Assembly (NCBI GenBank): GCA_004208945.1
Contig: SGPE01000030.1
Span: 62,001 to 126,000, forward strand
DNA: 64,000 nt
Origin: Pseudoalteromonas sp. CO133X
Lineage (GTDB): Bacteria; Pseudomonadota; Gammaproteobacteria; Enterobacterales; Alteromonadaceae
Direction: 5' to 3'
This document shows, piece by piece, positions 56,054 through 64,000 of the stretch (position 1 is the first letter of the stretch; every line of letters starts with the position of its first letter). The notes under the pieces are model-generated. The model had not been told where the DNA came from. It ran no database searches and saw nothing but the letters and a program-made list of their open reading frames with translations. The translations under genes and the position numbers were made by a program.

Positions 56054-56905
56054 TTAATCTCCTAATGGGGCGCGATCAGGTCCTTGGCGATATTCATCTA
56101 ACTCGTGTTTAATACGACGTAGTTTTTCGCGTGATTTTTTCTGCGTTAAAATTGCCACTTCACTTGCTAGCACATCGACTGCGGCTAACATGGCATAACG
56201 CGCTGTACTTGGTGTGAAAATATAGTCAGATTCATTTGTTTTTATTGGTAAATGAATAGTGGCAGTGTTAGCAAGTTCACTCTCTGGGCAAATCGCAATC
56301 ACTTTTGCCCCATAATCTTTCGCGATATTCGCTGCATCAATTAAGTCTTTGGTATAGCCTGTTAGTGATAACACCACCACAACATCACTCACATCGACAC
56401 TTGCTGCAGTCATGCGCATCATTACAGGGTCACTGTAAGCATTGCTTAAAATATCAAGTCTGAATAATCGGTTGTGGCACTCTTGCGCAACCACTGAGCT
56501 TCCTCCACCCACACCAAAAATTAAACTATGACGACTATTTGCAATGAAATGAGCTGCTTGCTCAACATCAGTTTGATTAATTAGCCCTGCATTGACATCC
56601 AAAATGTCATGAATAGCCTGATAAATTGCCGGTATATCTTCACGCTGAGTGTTATTTTCAGTGATAAAACGCTCACCAACCGCTAAAGATTGCGCTAACT
56701 GTAACTTCATATCACGGACATTATTACAACCGAGCGCTTTCGCTAGCCGTGTAATTGATGCATGACTCACGTTTGCTTTGTCAGCCAAATCACTAATGCT
56801 TGCCGAGGCTGCAAATTGCAAATCAGCTAAAATTAACTGAGCAACAGCTTGTTCTGATTGGCGTAGATGACCCAAGCGCTCTTTTATTCTTGAAACTATA
56901 TCCAA
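56054..56905 (-). CDS. MurR/RpiR-family regulator with SIS domain
   Basis: 283 aa. N-terminal helix-turn-helix (SISDLADKANVSHASITRLAKALGC, in parts, about residues 36-60) and a C-terminal SIS sugar-phosphate domain (FGVGGGSSVVAQECHNRLF, VVVLSLTGYTKDLIDAANIAKDYG). It should sense a phosphorylated acid such as KDPG and control this cluster. Start is a TTG with AGGAG 7 bases upstream. It sits inside the operon after the PLP enzyme, with 11 bases between. Two inverted repeats in the divergent promoter region are its likely targets. Confidence 0.9.
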   Translation of the reverse strand: MDIVSRIKERLGHLRQSEQAVAQLILADLQFAASASISDLADKANVSHASITRLAKALGCNNVRDMKLQLAQSLAVGERFITENNTQREDIPAIYQAIHDILDVNAGLINQTDVEQAAHFIANSRHSLIFGVGGGSSVVAQECHNRLFRLDILSNAYSDPVMMRMTAASVDVSDVVVVLSLTGYTKDLIDAANIAKDYGAKVIAICPESELANTATIHLPIKTNESDYIFTPSTARYAMLAAVDVLASEVAILTQKKSREKLRRIKHELDEYRQGPDRAPLGD

Positions 56906-56916
56906 ACGTCTTTCTC

Positions 56917-58164
56917 CTAAAAATAAGTCTCGACGACATCAACCACATTGTAGTTATCATCTATTACGTTGATGTAGCGCCACTTATCGAATGTTAAGCA
57001 CGGATGAGAGGTAGCAAAGGCTACCATGTCACCAACCCGAAGTGTGGTATCATTTGGTACTTTCATCATGGCATGCTGGTCCATCATTTTTTCTATTTTC
57101 CAATTGCTATTTGCAGCGCTTATCTGCCCTTGCTGATCAACATGTAGTGTTGGGATTGGAAACCCTGCATCAAACGCTGCATCCCGTTTACCAAAGCCGA
57201 TTATAGCCCTTCCCGCCTCGGGCATTGACTGCACATACGCCCAAATTTCTAAGCAAGATGTCAGCTCACTCCCTAAAGAGCATGCCAATTCATTGCGCGC
57301 TAAAATTTGTTGTTGGGCTTGCTCATAAATTCCCTGATCGTGAGTGACGTAACAACCAGGTCGCAACACGGCTATCATATTCTCGGTTAAATTATCAGGA
57401 TGAAATGCCTCACACACTAAATCGTAGTATGCCGACCCACCAGCGGTGATCATCACTTGCTTAGTATCAAACGCATTATCGGCAATAAGCTGTTTGCAGG
57501 TCGCAACCGCATACTCAAGAAATTGACTCACGGCAAGGGGATCGCCCAGCACACCTTCATAAACCTCTATACCCGCTAGAGCTAATGAATCGAATTTTGC
57601 TATTTCTGCGATCAACTCTGCCAATAACTGACTGTTAACCACACCACAGCGGCCATCAGCAACACCAAGCTCAATCAGTACATGAATAGTGTGCTGAGTA
57701 TTAGCAAAATATTCACCAAGCATACGTACGTTATCAAGGTTATCGACCAAGCAATAAAATACAATTTCATTGCTACTGAGTAAGTCATCAAGCTGTTGAT
57801 AGTTTGCCCGACCAACCAATTGATTAGCCATCAAAACTCGCTCAGCGCCACTCGTTACTGCTGCAACAGCTTGAGCTGTGGTTGCCACAGTAATTGCATA
57901 TGCTCCTGCCGCTAATTGTTTTTTAAAGATGGCAGGTGTCATGGTTGTTTTACCATGCGGAGCAAATAACACATGGCTTTGGTTGGTAAAGTCAGCCATC
58001 CAGCTAATGTTATTCAATAGGCGTGATTCATACAGACACAAACATGGCAAACTGACATCTTGCTGTGCAATGTTCCACCCTGATTTGTGAAGCTGCTGAA
58101 CATTACCGAGTCCTTTATTGGCTCGGCTTACGGTTTCCAAGTTTGCAACGCTTAATTTTTTCAT
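56917..58164 (-). CDS. Fold-type III PLP enzyme, D-amino-acid dehydratase/deaminase type
   Basis: 415 aa. Alanine-racemase-like barrel of the D-serine dehydratase/D-threonine aldolase group. The PLP lysine is in VLFAPHGKTTMTPAIF (about residues 66-81). The C-terminal metal site is SHPCLTFDKWRYINV. Such enzymes remove ammonia from D-beta-hydroxy amino acids. D-glucosaminate is one, and known glucosaminate dehydratases belong to this group, yielding 2-keto-3-deoxygluconate. That is my preferred role given KDG kinase and RidA nearby. A D-serine/D-threonine enzyme is the alternative. First gene of the minus-strand operon. Confidence 0.85.
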   Translation of the reverse strand: MKKLSVANLETVSRANKGLGNVQQLHKSGWNIAQQDVSLPCLCLYESRLLNNISWMADFTNQSHVLFAPHGKTTMTPAIFKKQLAAGAYAITVATTAQAVAAVTSGAERVLMANQLVGRANYQQLDDLLSSNEIVFYCLVDNLDNVRMLGEYFANTQHTIHVLIELGVADGRCGVVNSQLLAELIAEIAKFDSLALAGIEVYEGVLGDPLAVSQFLEYAVATCKQLIADNAFDTKQVMITAGGSAYYDLVCEAFHPDNLTENMIAVLRPGCYVTHDQGIYEQAQQQILARNELACSLGSELTSCLEIWAYVQSMPEAGRAIIGFGKRDAAFDAGFPIPTLHVDQQGQISAANSNWKIEKMMDQHAMMKVPNDTTLRVGDMVAFATSHPCLTFDKWRYINVIDDNYNVVDVVETYF

Positions 58165-58271
58165 TCAAAAACTCTTCATATAAATCAGCTGGTTAATTAC
58201 TTTTCATTAAAAACCATACAAAAAATGTGACTTATTTAATGTAATGGGTATTGCAATTTTGTTAAATCTAA

Positions 58272-58286
58272 TGTTAATTAATAACA
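58272..58286. promoter_or_regulatory. RpiR operator candidate 1
   Basis: Inverted repeat TGTTA-ATTAA-TAACA in the gap between the PLP-enzyme operon and the TonB receptor. A second copy of TGTTA-N5-TAACA lies 32 bases further on (about three helical turns). Confidence 0.6.
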
Positions 58287-58303
58287 CACCAACAGTCAAT
58301 ACA

Positions 58304-58318
58304 TGTTACAAATTAACA
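58304..58318. promoter_or_regulatory. RpiR operator candidate 2
   Basis: TGTTA-CAAAT-TAACA, same arms and spacing as the first copy. It ends 46 bases before the TonB-receptor ATG, where a bound repressor would interfere with transcription. Confidence 0.6.
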
Positions 58319-58364
58319 GAAGATAATAATTAACTTTAAAAATACAGGATGAGGAACGTTTAAA

Positions 58365-61304
58365 ATGAAAACTAAAACCCGTCACCAACATACACTCTCG
58401 CCAAGCATAACGGCTAAGGCTGTGGCAGCGGTCATTTGTGGGCTAAGTGGCCTAAATACAGTAGCCGCGCAGCAAAGTGATTTGACAAACGATGAAATAG
58501 AAACCATCGAGGTACGTGGTATTGCAGCCAGTAACAAGCAAGATATTAATAACAAACGCTTTAGTACTGGTGTGATGGATTCAATCACCGCAGAAGATAT
58601 TGGTAAATTACCCGATGTGACCATTGCAGATACTCTACAACGTATACCCGGTATTCAAATTCGTCGCTCAGCAGGCGAAGGCTCAACTATTAATGTTCGT
58701 GGTATGCCGCAAGTGACAACGCTGTTAAATGGCGAACAATTTTTAAGTGCAGGCTCAATTACAACACTTCAACCTGACTTCACTGACGTACCTGCTGCGC
58801 TTTTATCGGGTATTGATGTACTCAAGTCTCCCCAAGCCGATATTCTCGCAGGTGGTATTTCAGGCACGTTAGATCTAAAAACTCGCCGCCCATTCGACTT
58901 AGAACAAGGCACGACTTTTTCATTTACAGGCGAAGCGACACGCGGCAGCTTATCAGAAGAAACCGATCCTAAATTAGTGGCATTTGCGGGCTATAACAAT
59001 GACAAATTTGGTATTATTTTCACTGCTGCTTATGATGAAAGTACACTTGCTAACTACCGTAATGGCACGATTTTAACCTCCAACGAGATTCAAAATGAAA
59101 CCTCTCGAGATTTCAATGGTGATGGAGACTTAAACGACAGTTACTACAGTCAACGTTTTTATGGCGTAATGCATCGTGAAACTGAGCGAGATCGCCTCGG
59201 CTTAAACACCACTGTGCAATATCAGTTGTCTGATTCACTGACTTTTACCGGTGATATATTCTATACCGACATGGATGATGCGGATCGCAAACAAGGGATG
59301 ATGGTCGATAATGCGCGCGGCGAGATTTGGGCTTATTCAGATAACTTTATACCACGCCTCGACAACGACCGTGGTGGACAAATTTACACTGTTAACGACG
59401 CCACATTAGAAGCACGACGTGTCAGTGCTTACTCAGAAAGCTTAACCAATGATCGTGAATCAACTAACGCAAGCTTACTCTTTGAATACCAAGGAGATGG
59501 CCCTCTTTCAGGTGAGTTCAGATACATTCATGGTAATGCCGAGCGCGGTCATACCGAAAATGTAGCGCATGGTTATTTAACCTCTGGCGCACAACATGGC
59601 TTACTTAGAAACGACGGCACAGGTGCAACGCCGGTTAATCCAAATGGTGTTGGCCCAGATCCTGTCATGGTTGATTTCTCTCGTACTGGCGAGTACATCA
59701 CCCTAGGTTTTGAGGAAGGCTTTGGCAGCGATATCAATCAATATAACCTAGTATCAACTTACTCAGAAAATAACTTCGAAGAAGAAGCTACGCTTGATGT
59801 TGCTAGACTTGATGGCCGTTATGAGTTTTCAACAGACCACCTCACTAACGTCGATTTTGGATTACGGGCATCAAAACGCGATGTAGAGCGCGAAACGTAT
59901 ATTTTAGTGGCACCATTTACATCTGGTGATATTACCGCTGATGTCATGTGGAAAGACTCTGGGGCCTCTTTAGGCGATACCAATGGCGATGGTGAAAACA
60001 GCGTTGCGGGTGGTGATTTAACTATTGGTCATCCCAACTATTTTAGTGATTTACCAGACGGCTGGGTAAACCAAATAAATGACTTTGGACCAGGTGGTGT
60101 AGGACAAGGGTTTTATCTTATCGATCCGAAGGTAATGGATGACCCTATGGCATTTCAAAATGCTATTTACCCAGGCAATAAACGACTGGCTAACCCATCA
60201 CGCACTTACAAAGTAAAAGAGCAAACCCAATCAGCTTACTTTAAATTGAATTTTGCAGGTGAGTTGGCTGATATGAGTTACACCGCAAATATTGGTGCGC
60301 AATACATCAAAACAGAACTCGACATGTTACAAAACCAACTCGGTTCAGCACGTCCATGTTCATTATGTACCGCGAGTGAAAAAACAGGTGAAAAATGGTT
60401 AAGTCGTGATTATTCAGACTTCTTACCATCAATGAACTTTAATTTAAACCTCACTGAAGATTTCATTCTACGTGCTGGTTACGGCAAAACAATGACAACG
60501 CTAGACATTGGTAAACTTGCGGGTGGCATCAGTGTTGGTCGTACTCGCGCTGGTGATATCCTCGCAGCTGAACTCGGTGTGAGCCCAGACCTACTCGTTG
60601 CGGTACAAGGCACGCAAAATGGTAATCCAGACTTGGAGCCTTGGCGCGCAACTAACTATAACTTATCTGCCGAGTGGTATTTTAATGAAAGTGGCTTATT
60701 AAGTATTTCTGCTTTCTTAATGGATATAGAATCATTTGTCGAAAGTGGCACTGTAATGCTGGGTCTGCCAGACATTGACGGCGTAATTCGTCGCGAAGTA
60801 CCTGTAACGACCGAAATTAATGGTGAAGGTGGTGAAATAAAAGGCTTTGAGGTTACCTATCAACAAGCATTCGACTTCTTGCCAGAACCTTTTGATGGTT
60901 TAGGTACATCTCTAAACTTTACCTATGCCCCGAGTGACAGCGCTAACGTCGATGTTTACGGTAAAAGTCTACCAATCCAAGACAACTCTGAAAAATCAGC
61001 TAATGCTGTTTTATGGTATGAAAAAGGCCCATTACAACTTCGCTTAGCTGCAAACTATCGTAGTGACCGCCTCGATAGCTTAAGCTCCGCTATGGGCGAA
61101 GGCGTGGTGCCGTTTTGGACTAAAAGTACACTGTATTATGACATGTATGCTGGTTATGAATTTGCAGAAGATATGAGCATTTATACGTCAATCAGCAATT
61201 TAACCGAAGAAAAAGAAGATATATACGCCCAGTGGTCAGACAATGTGATTACTCAAAATATCTTTGAGCGTCGTATTACATTAGGTATTCGTACACGCTT
61301 TTAA
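58365..61304 (+). CDS. TonB-dependent receptor for oligosaccharides
   Basis: 979 aa. Outer-membrane active transporter. Signal peptide of about 35 residues ends in AVAA/QQSD; a TonB-box-like segment IETIEVRG follows (about 45-52). The plug has TGVMDSITAEDIGKLPDV, IADTLQRIPGIQIRR and the INVRGMP block; the barrel ends RRITLGIRTRF with the usual terminal Phe. It belongs to the Xanthomonas/Caulobacter type (TIGR01782-like) used for sugars. It is divergent from the catabolic operon and probably imports oxidised chitooligosaccharides. A GAGGAACG site precedes the ATG. Confidence 0.94.
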   Translation: MKTKTRHQHTLSPSITAKAVAAVICGLSGLNTVAAQQSDLTNDEIETIEVRGIAASNKQDINNKRFSTGVMDSITAEDIGKLPDVTIADTLQRIPGIQIRRSAGEGSTINVRGMPQVTTLLNGEQFLSAGSITTLQPDFTDVPAALLSGIDVLKSPQADILAGGISGTLDLKTRRPFDLEQGTTFSFTGEATRGSLSEETDPKLVAFAGYNNDKFGIIFTAAYDESTLANYRNGTILTSNEIQNETSRDFNGDGDLNDSYYSQRFYGVMHRETERDRLGLNTTVQYQLSDSLTFTGDIFYTDMDDADRKQGMMVDNARGEIWAYSDNFIPRLDNDRGGQIYTVNDATLEARRVSAYSESLTNDRESTNASLLFEYQGDGPLSGEFRYIHGNAERGHTENVAHGYLTSGAQHGLLRNDGTGATPVNPNGVGPDPVMVDFSRTGEYITLGFEEGFGSDINQYNLVSTYSENNFEEEATLDVARLDGRYEFSTDHLTNVDFGLRASKRDVERETYILVAPFTSGDITADVMWKDSGASLGDTNGDGENSVAGGDLTIGHPNYFSDLPDGWVNQINDFGPGGVGQGFYLIDPKVMDDPMAFQNAIYPGNKRLANPSRTYKVKEQTQSAYFKLNFAGELADMSYTANIGAQYIKTELDMLQNQLGSARPCSLCTASEKTGEKWLSRDYSDFLPSMNFNLNLTEDFILRAGYGKTMTTLDIGKLAGGISVGRTRAGDILAAELGVSPDLLVAVQGTQNGNPDLEPWRATNYNLSAEWYFNESGLLSISAFLMDIESFVESGTVMLGLPDIDGVIRREVPVTTEINGEGGEIKGFEVTYQQAFDFLPEPFDGLGTSLNFTYAPSDSANVDVYGKSLPIQDNSEKSANAVLWYEKGPLQLRLAANYRSDRLDSLSSAMGEGVVPFWTKSTLYYDMYAGYEFAEDMSIYTSISNLTEEKEDIYAQWSDNVITQNIFERRITLGIRTRF

Positions 61305-61341
61305 GCGTTAGCTAAATTTGGCTCACTTCTGCCCAAGTGAT

Positions 61342-61363
61342 AAAAGACTAACTTAGTCTTTTT
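61342..61363 (+). terminator. Terminator after the TonB receptor
   Basis: AAAAGACT / AGTCTTTT stem with loop AACTT, followed by a T. It lies 38 bases after the stop; a second small hairpin (TCACTT/AAGTGA) precedes it. Confidence 0.65.
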
Positions 61364-61399
61364 AATGAACAACGCACCGCGTGGTTTAGCCAAATACTA

Positions 61400-61434
61400 A
61401 ACCAGTACAGACTCCCCTTGGTGCTGTACTGGTT
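61400..61434 (+). other. Perfect 11-bp stem-loop upstream of the esterase
   Basis: AACCAGTACAG / CTGTACTGGTT with a 13-base loop, followed by TTCTCGTTGTT. An adjacent smaller hairpin (TGGTTTAG / CTAAACCA) shares part of its left arm, so the two could be alternatives. It sits 66 bases before the esterase ATG. Confidence 0.5.
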
Positions 61435-61499
61435 TTCTCGTTGTTACTGTATGAATATGTTAATATTATAAGCCTAACCAGTTCTACCTAGGCTATGTA

Positions 61500-63092
61500 A
61501 TGACATCTCGTTTTTTTAACTCTATTCTGTGTGCTTCTGTATTACTAAGCTCAGCTATTTTTTTACAAGGCTGCCAAGAGCAACCAAAAAGTAACAATAT
61601 CAAAGTCAATGGTGGATTAATCCAAGGACAGCAACAGGGTCGCGTAATAACTTATAAAGGCATTCCTTACGCCGCTCCCCCTGTAGGTGATTTACGCTGG
61701 CGAGCACCGCAACCTGTGCCCAAGTGGCAAGATGTAAAAGTACTTAACGATTATGCCCCTGACTGTATGCAAAAGCCATTTACTGGCGATGCTGCGCCGC
61801 TTACAACAACCCCTTCGGAAGACTGCCTTTATTTAAATGTATTTAAACCCACGAAACACAGCGATACTCCCTACCCTGTTGTGGTTTGGATACACGGTGG
61901 TGGCTTTGTAAATGGTGGCGCATCTCCCGCTGTTTACTCGGGTGAAAGTTTTGCTAAACAAGGCGTTATTTTTGTTAGCTTTAATTACCGATTAGGCCGA
62001 TTTGGCTTTTTTGCACACCCTGCGCTTACTCGTTTTGAGAATGATGCACTAGGCAACTACGCATTAATGGATCAAATTGCGGCTCTTGAGTGGGTGAAAC
62101 AAAATATCGCTCAATTTGGTGGTGATGCTTCTAAAGTGACACTCATGGGTGAATCGGCTGGTGGCGCATCGGTGCATGCGATGATGCAAACCCCTGCTGC
62201 TAATGGCTTATTCCAACAAGCGATTATTATGTCAGCGGGCGGACGTGAGCTATTTAATCAATTGCCACTTAAAAGTGATAACGACACTGTATTAAGCGCC
62301 GAAAAAATTGGCGAAAACTTTGCCAAACAACACACCATTTTAGGCAGTGATGAAAATGCCCTTGCTGCACTACGTGAATTATCTGCCGAAGACGTGGTTG
62401 ATAACCTCAATCTGAGCACATTAAACCGACAAAATGATGATGAGTCTACCTACGTTGGCGGGCCAATTATTGATGGCACTATCATCAATTCGGCGACAGA
62501 AGCGCGCTTGAGTAAAGGCACATTTAGCCATGTTGCGACCATGGTTGGCACAACAGATATGGATTTAGGCTTTGCTAATTTTGCTTCAAAAGAGGCACTA
62601 TTCGCAAGTTTTGCTCCGCACAGTACACAAGCAAAAATGACTTACGATGCAGATAACCAAATGCCATTGCCTTTACTCAATTACCAAGTTGGTCAAGATA
62701 CTTTAATGCAAGAACCAGCAAGGTTCGTTGCAAAACGTGTGACAGATATGGGTAAAGATGCCTTTTTGTATCGTTTTGGTTATGTGGCGCAAACCTTAGA
62801 TAAACCTGGTGCAGAGCACGCCAGCGAAATTCCGTACTTTTTTAATACTGTGGCAGCGAAATATGGGCATGTCACCACTGAGCAAGATAAGCAAGCCGCT
62901 AAAATAATGCACCGTTATGTGACTAACTTTATTAAATTAGGCACACCAAATGGCCCAGGGTTACCGACTTGGCAAGCATATAAAAGTGATGAATCTTTTA
63001 TACTGCAAATGAGCAAATCAGGGACTGCAGAGTTTTTACCCGACCCCTTACAAGCACGGTTAAACATCACAGCAACAAAAACTGAAAATTAA
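61500..63092 (+). CDS. Type-B carboxylesterase lipoprotein
   Basis: 530 aa. Secretion signal with lipobox LQGC (Cys25), so it is anchored in the envelope. The carboxylesterase family motifs are complete: GIPYAAPPVGDLRWRAPQPV, EDCLYLNVFKP, VWIHGGGFVNGG (oxyanion hole) and MGESAGGASVHAM with the nucleophile Ser219. An acidic residue and a His (EHASEIPYFF) complete the triad. It hydrolyses ester bonds of unknown substrate, perhaps removing acyl groups from a carbohydrate before or during uptake. Gene order after the receptor suggests but does not prove a shared role. Confidence 0.92.
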   Translation: MTSRFFNSILCASVLLSSAIFLQGCQEQPKSNNIKVNGGLIQGQQQGRVITYKGIPYAAPPVGDLRWRAPQPVPKWQDVKVLNDYAPDCMQKPFTGDAAPLTTTPSEDCLYLNVFKPTKHSDTPYPVVVWIHGGGFVNGGASPAVYSGESFAKQGVIFVSFNYRLGRFGFFAHPALTRFENDALGNYALMDQIAALEWVKQNIAQFGGDASKVTLMGESAGGASVHAMMQTPAANGLFQQAIIMSAGGRELFNQLPLKSDNDTVLSAEKIGENFAKQHTILGSDENALAALRELSAEDVVDNLNLSTLNRQNDDESTYVGGPIIDGTIINSATEARLSKGTFSHVATMVGTTDMDLGFANFASKEALFASFAPHSTQAKMTYDADNQMPLPLLNYQVGQDTLMQEPARFVAKRVTDMGKDAFLYRFGYVAQTLDKPGAEHASEIPYFFNTVAAKYGHVTTEQDKQAAKIMHRYVTNFIKLGTPNGPGLPTWQAYKSDESFILQMSKSGTAEFLPDPLQARLNITATKTEN

Positions 63093-63095
63093 TTA

Positions 63096-63128
63096 AATAA
63101 GGCGCTTAATATAAGCGCCTTATTTTTT
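63096..63128. terminator. Bidirectional terminator between esterase and Sir2 gene
   Basis: A 13-bp perfect stem (AATAAGGCGCTTA and complement) with loop ATA, then a T run. It ends at the stop of the minus-strand Sir2 gene. Confidence 0.92.
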
Positions 63129-63846
63129 ACCCTTGCTGCTGAACATACTCAAGCGCAGTCATCTTATGGTAGGTTACATTAGAATGAAATACATGAGTAG
63201 GATCGGGGTCAACCACTTCTATTGGTGTGCCTTGACTACGTGCAATGTCGAGTGCCATTTGCGTAATATTGACGCTAAACGAGGTGCCGATAAAAACGAT
63301 TTTATCAGCATCGAGCATACGCTGTTGCGCCTCTGAAATACGATAAAGCTCAGTGTAGTATTCGTCAAATAACAACACGTAAGGCTTAAACGATTCGTTA
63401 ATCATCGGGCTTTCATTATGAATATTGAACACCTCAAGCAAGGAGTTGTGGAGATTGTCTTCATTAACTTTATCCCACGGCGCGTTAAAAGCCATCACAT
63501 CGTCACCTTGATGATGAAACAGTGTCATTTGATCTAAGCGACCATGAATAGCAATAAAATCAGTATTACCTGCTTTGCCATCAAGACCATCGATATTTTG
63601 CGTAATGAGATTTTTATCACTCAACCAATGATGTACCTCATTAGGGCCGTGATGGCGATAGGTTGCAAAACGATGATAATACCAAGCTAAAAATTCGCGA
63701 GGGTTGTTTTCGTACATAGCACGGGTTGCCATTTCCATTGGCGTATAATTTTTGCTACCAATGGTCCAAAAGCCATCTTCACCACGAAAGGTCGGTATAC
63801 CGCTAGCGGCACTCACACCCGCACCAGTAATATAGAGTGTATTCAT
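63127..63846 (-). CDS. Sir2-family protein lacking zinc cysteines
   Basis: 239 aa. Sirtuins use NAD+ to remove acyl groups from lysines or transfer ADP-ribose. The NAD-binding motifs are clear: ITGAGVSAASGIPTFRGEDG (6-25), TQNIDGLDG (82-90), catalytic His101 in AIHGRLD, and FIGTSFSV near 185. The whole protein contains no cysteine at all, so the four-Cys zinc site of ordinary CobB is missing; the segment between (about 104-150) is rich in His and Asn instead. It overlaps the upstream Kelch-like gene's stop as ATGA. Deacylase activity is therefore uncertain. Confidence 0.9.
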   Translation of the reverse strand: MNTLYITGAGVSAASGIPTFRGEDGFWTIGSKNYTPMEMATRAMYENNPREFLAWYYHRFATYRHHGPNEVHHWLSDKNLITQNIDGLDGKAGNTDFIAIHGRLDQMTLFHHQGDDVMAFNAPWDKVNEDNLHNSLLEVFNIHNESPMINESFKPYVLLFDEYYTELYRISEAQQRMLDADKIVFIGTSFSVNITQMALDIARSQGTPIEVVDPDPTHVFHSNVTYHKMTALEYVQQQG

Positions 63847-64000
63847 AGAGATAACTTTACCTTGTAACCAAGTGCATCGGCTGTCACTTGTTGATTATTG
63901 TCCATACCACCAAGACGATACAAGCTTCCTTGGTGCTCTAATAAACCTCGATGATCCATGCTCGCAGTATCGGCTTTTGGCATCACTTGCCACGTGTTTT
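63843..64000 (-). CDS. Kelch-like repeat protein, C-terminal fragment
   Basis: The last 51 codons or so of a gene whose start lies beyond the window. The visible end (MPKADTASMDHRGLLEHQGS, then LYRLGGMDNNQQVTADAL) resembles a Kelch blade (short strand, LYxxGG, then DNN). It is translationally coupled to the Sir2 gene by an ATGA overlap. Kelch-type beta-propellers bind proteins or sugars; no more can be said from the fragment. Confidence 0.6.
   Translation of the reverse strand, partial: NTWQVMPKADTASMDHRGLLEHQGSLYRLGGMDNNQQVTADALGYKVKLSL

Overview
The window looks like a chromosome segment of a marine gammaproteobacterium of the Pseudoalteromonas type. It has an AT-rich base composition, marine-type GMC oxidase, MCP and TonB-receptor genes, an ast-type arginine gene, and a cluster matching the oxidative chitin pathway known from that genus. 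No rRNA, tRNA, CRISPR array, insertion sequence or prophage was seen.

Region 1 (1-32434) is one complete type VI secretion system (T6SS). Nearly all of it lies on the minus strand, in the 'imp' order. Read in the direction of transcription (from 29.7 kb down) it runs tagH(FHA)-tssJ-tssK-tssL(OmpA)-tssM-tagF-pppA, then tssA-tssB-tssC-tssC2-tagJ-tssE-tssF-tssG-clpV, then hcp with its own likely promoter and terminator, then vgrG and an effector cassette. The cassette is a 118-aa orphan, a PAAR tip protein, a helical TIGR02270-like protein, a degenerate ketosynthase-like protein and a large Rhs/YD-repeat protein. The window edge cuts the Rhs gene at the conserved end of its core, so the C-terminal toxin and any immunity gene lie outside. 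A Ser/Thr kinase (PpkA-like) and a PEGA lipoprotein are transcribed divergently from tagH. With PppA, FHA and TagF they form a threonine-phosphorylation control circuit.

Region 2 (32.5-49.4 kb) is ordinary housekeeping and stress genes. It holds a DUF1294 protein, an AhpD-like protein with a divergent TetR regulator and twin operators, a DUF3360-type permease, two chemoreceptors and a GMC oxidoreductase with a ferredoxin-like cysteine cluster. It also holds an Ohr/OhrR pair with a perfect palindromic operator, a quinone-oxidoreductase-like MDR enzyme, AstB with a GNAT, a DUF4382 lipoprotein and MarC. Two intergenic regions carry copies of a composite palindromic repeat.

Region 3 (49.4-63.1 kb) is a catabolic island. 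A minus-strand run encodes a fold-type-III PLP enzyme, an RpiR/SIS regulator, an amidohydrolase (D-aminoacylase type), RidA, a sodium/solute symporter, a KDG-kinase-like PfkB enzyme and a GH20 hexosaminidase. A TonB-dependent receptor and a lipoprotein carboxylesterase are divergent. The best reading is uptake and breakdown of C1-oxidised chitooligosaccharides: N-acetylglucosaminate to glucosaminate to 2-keto-3-deoxygluconate to KDPG. Two inverted repeats (TGTTA-N5-TAACA) in the divergent promoter region are candidate RpiR operators. The window ends with a cysteine-free Sir2 protein and the tail of a Kelch-like gene.
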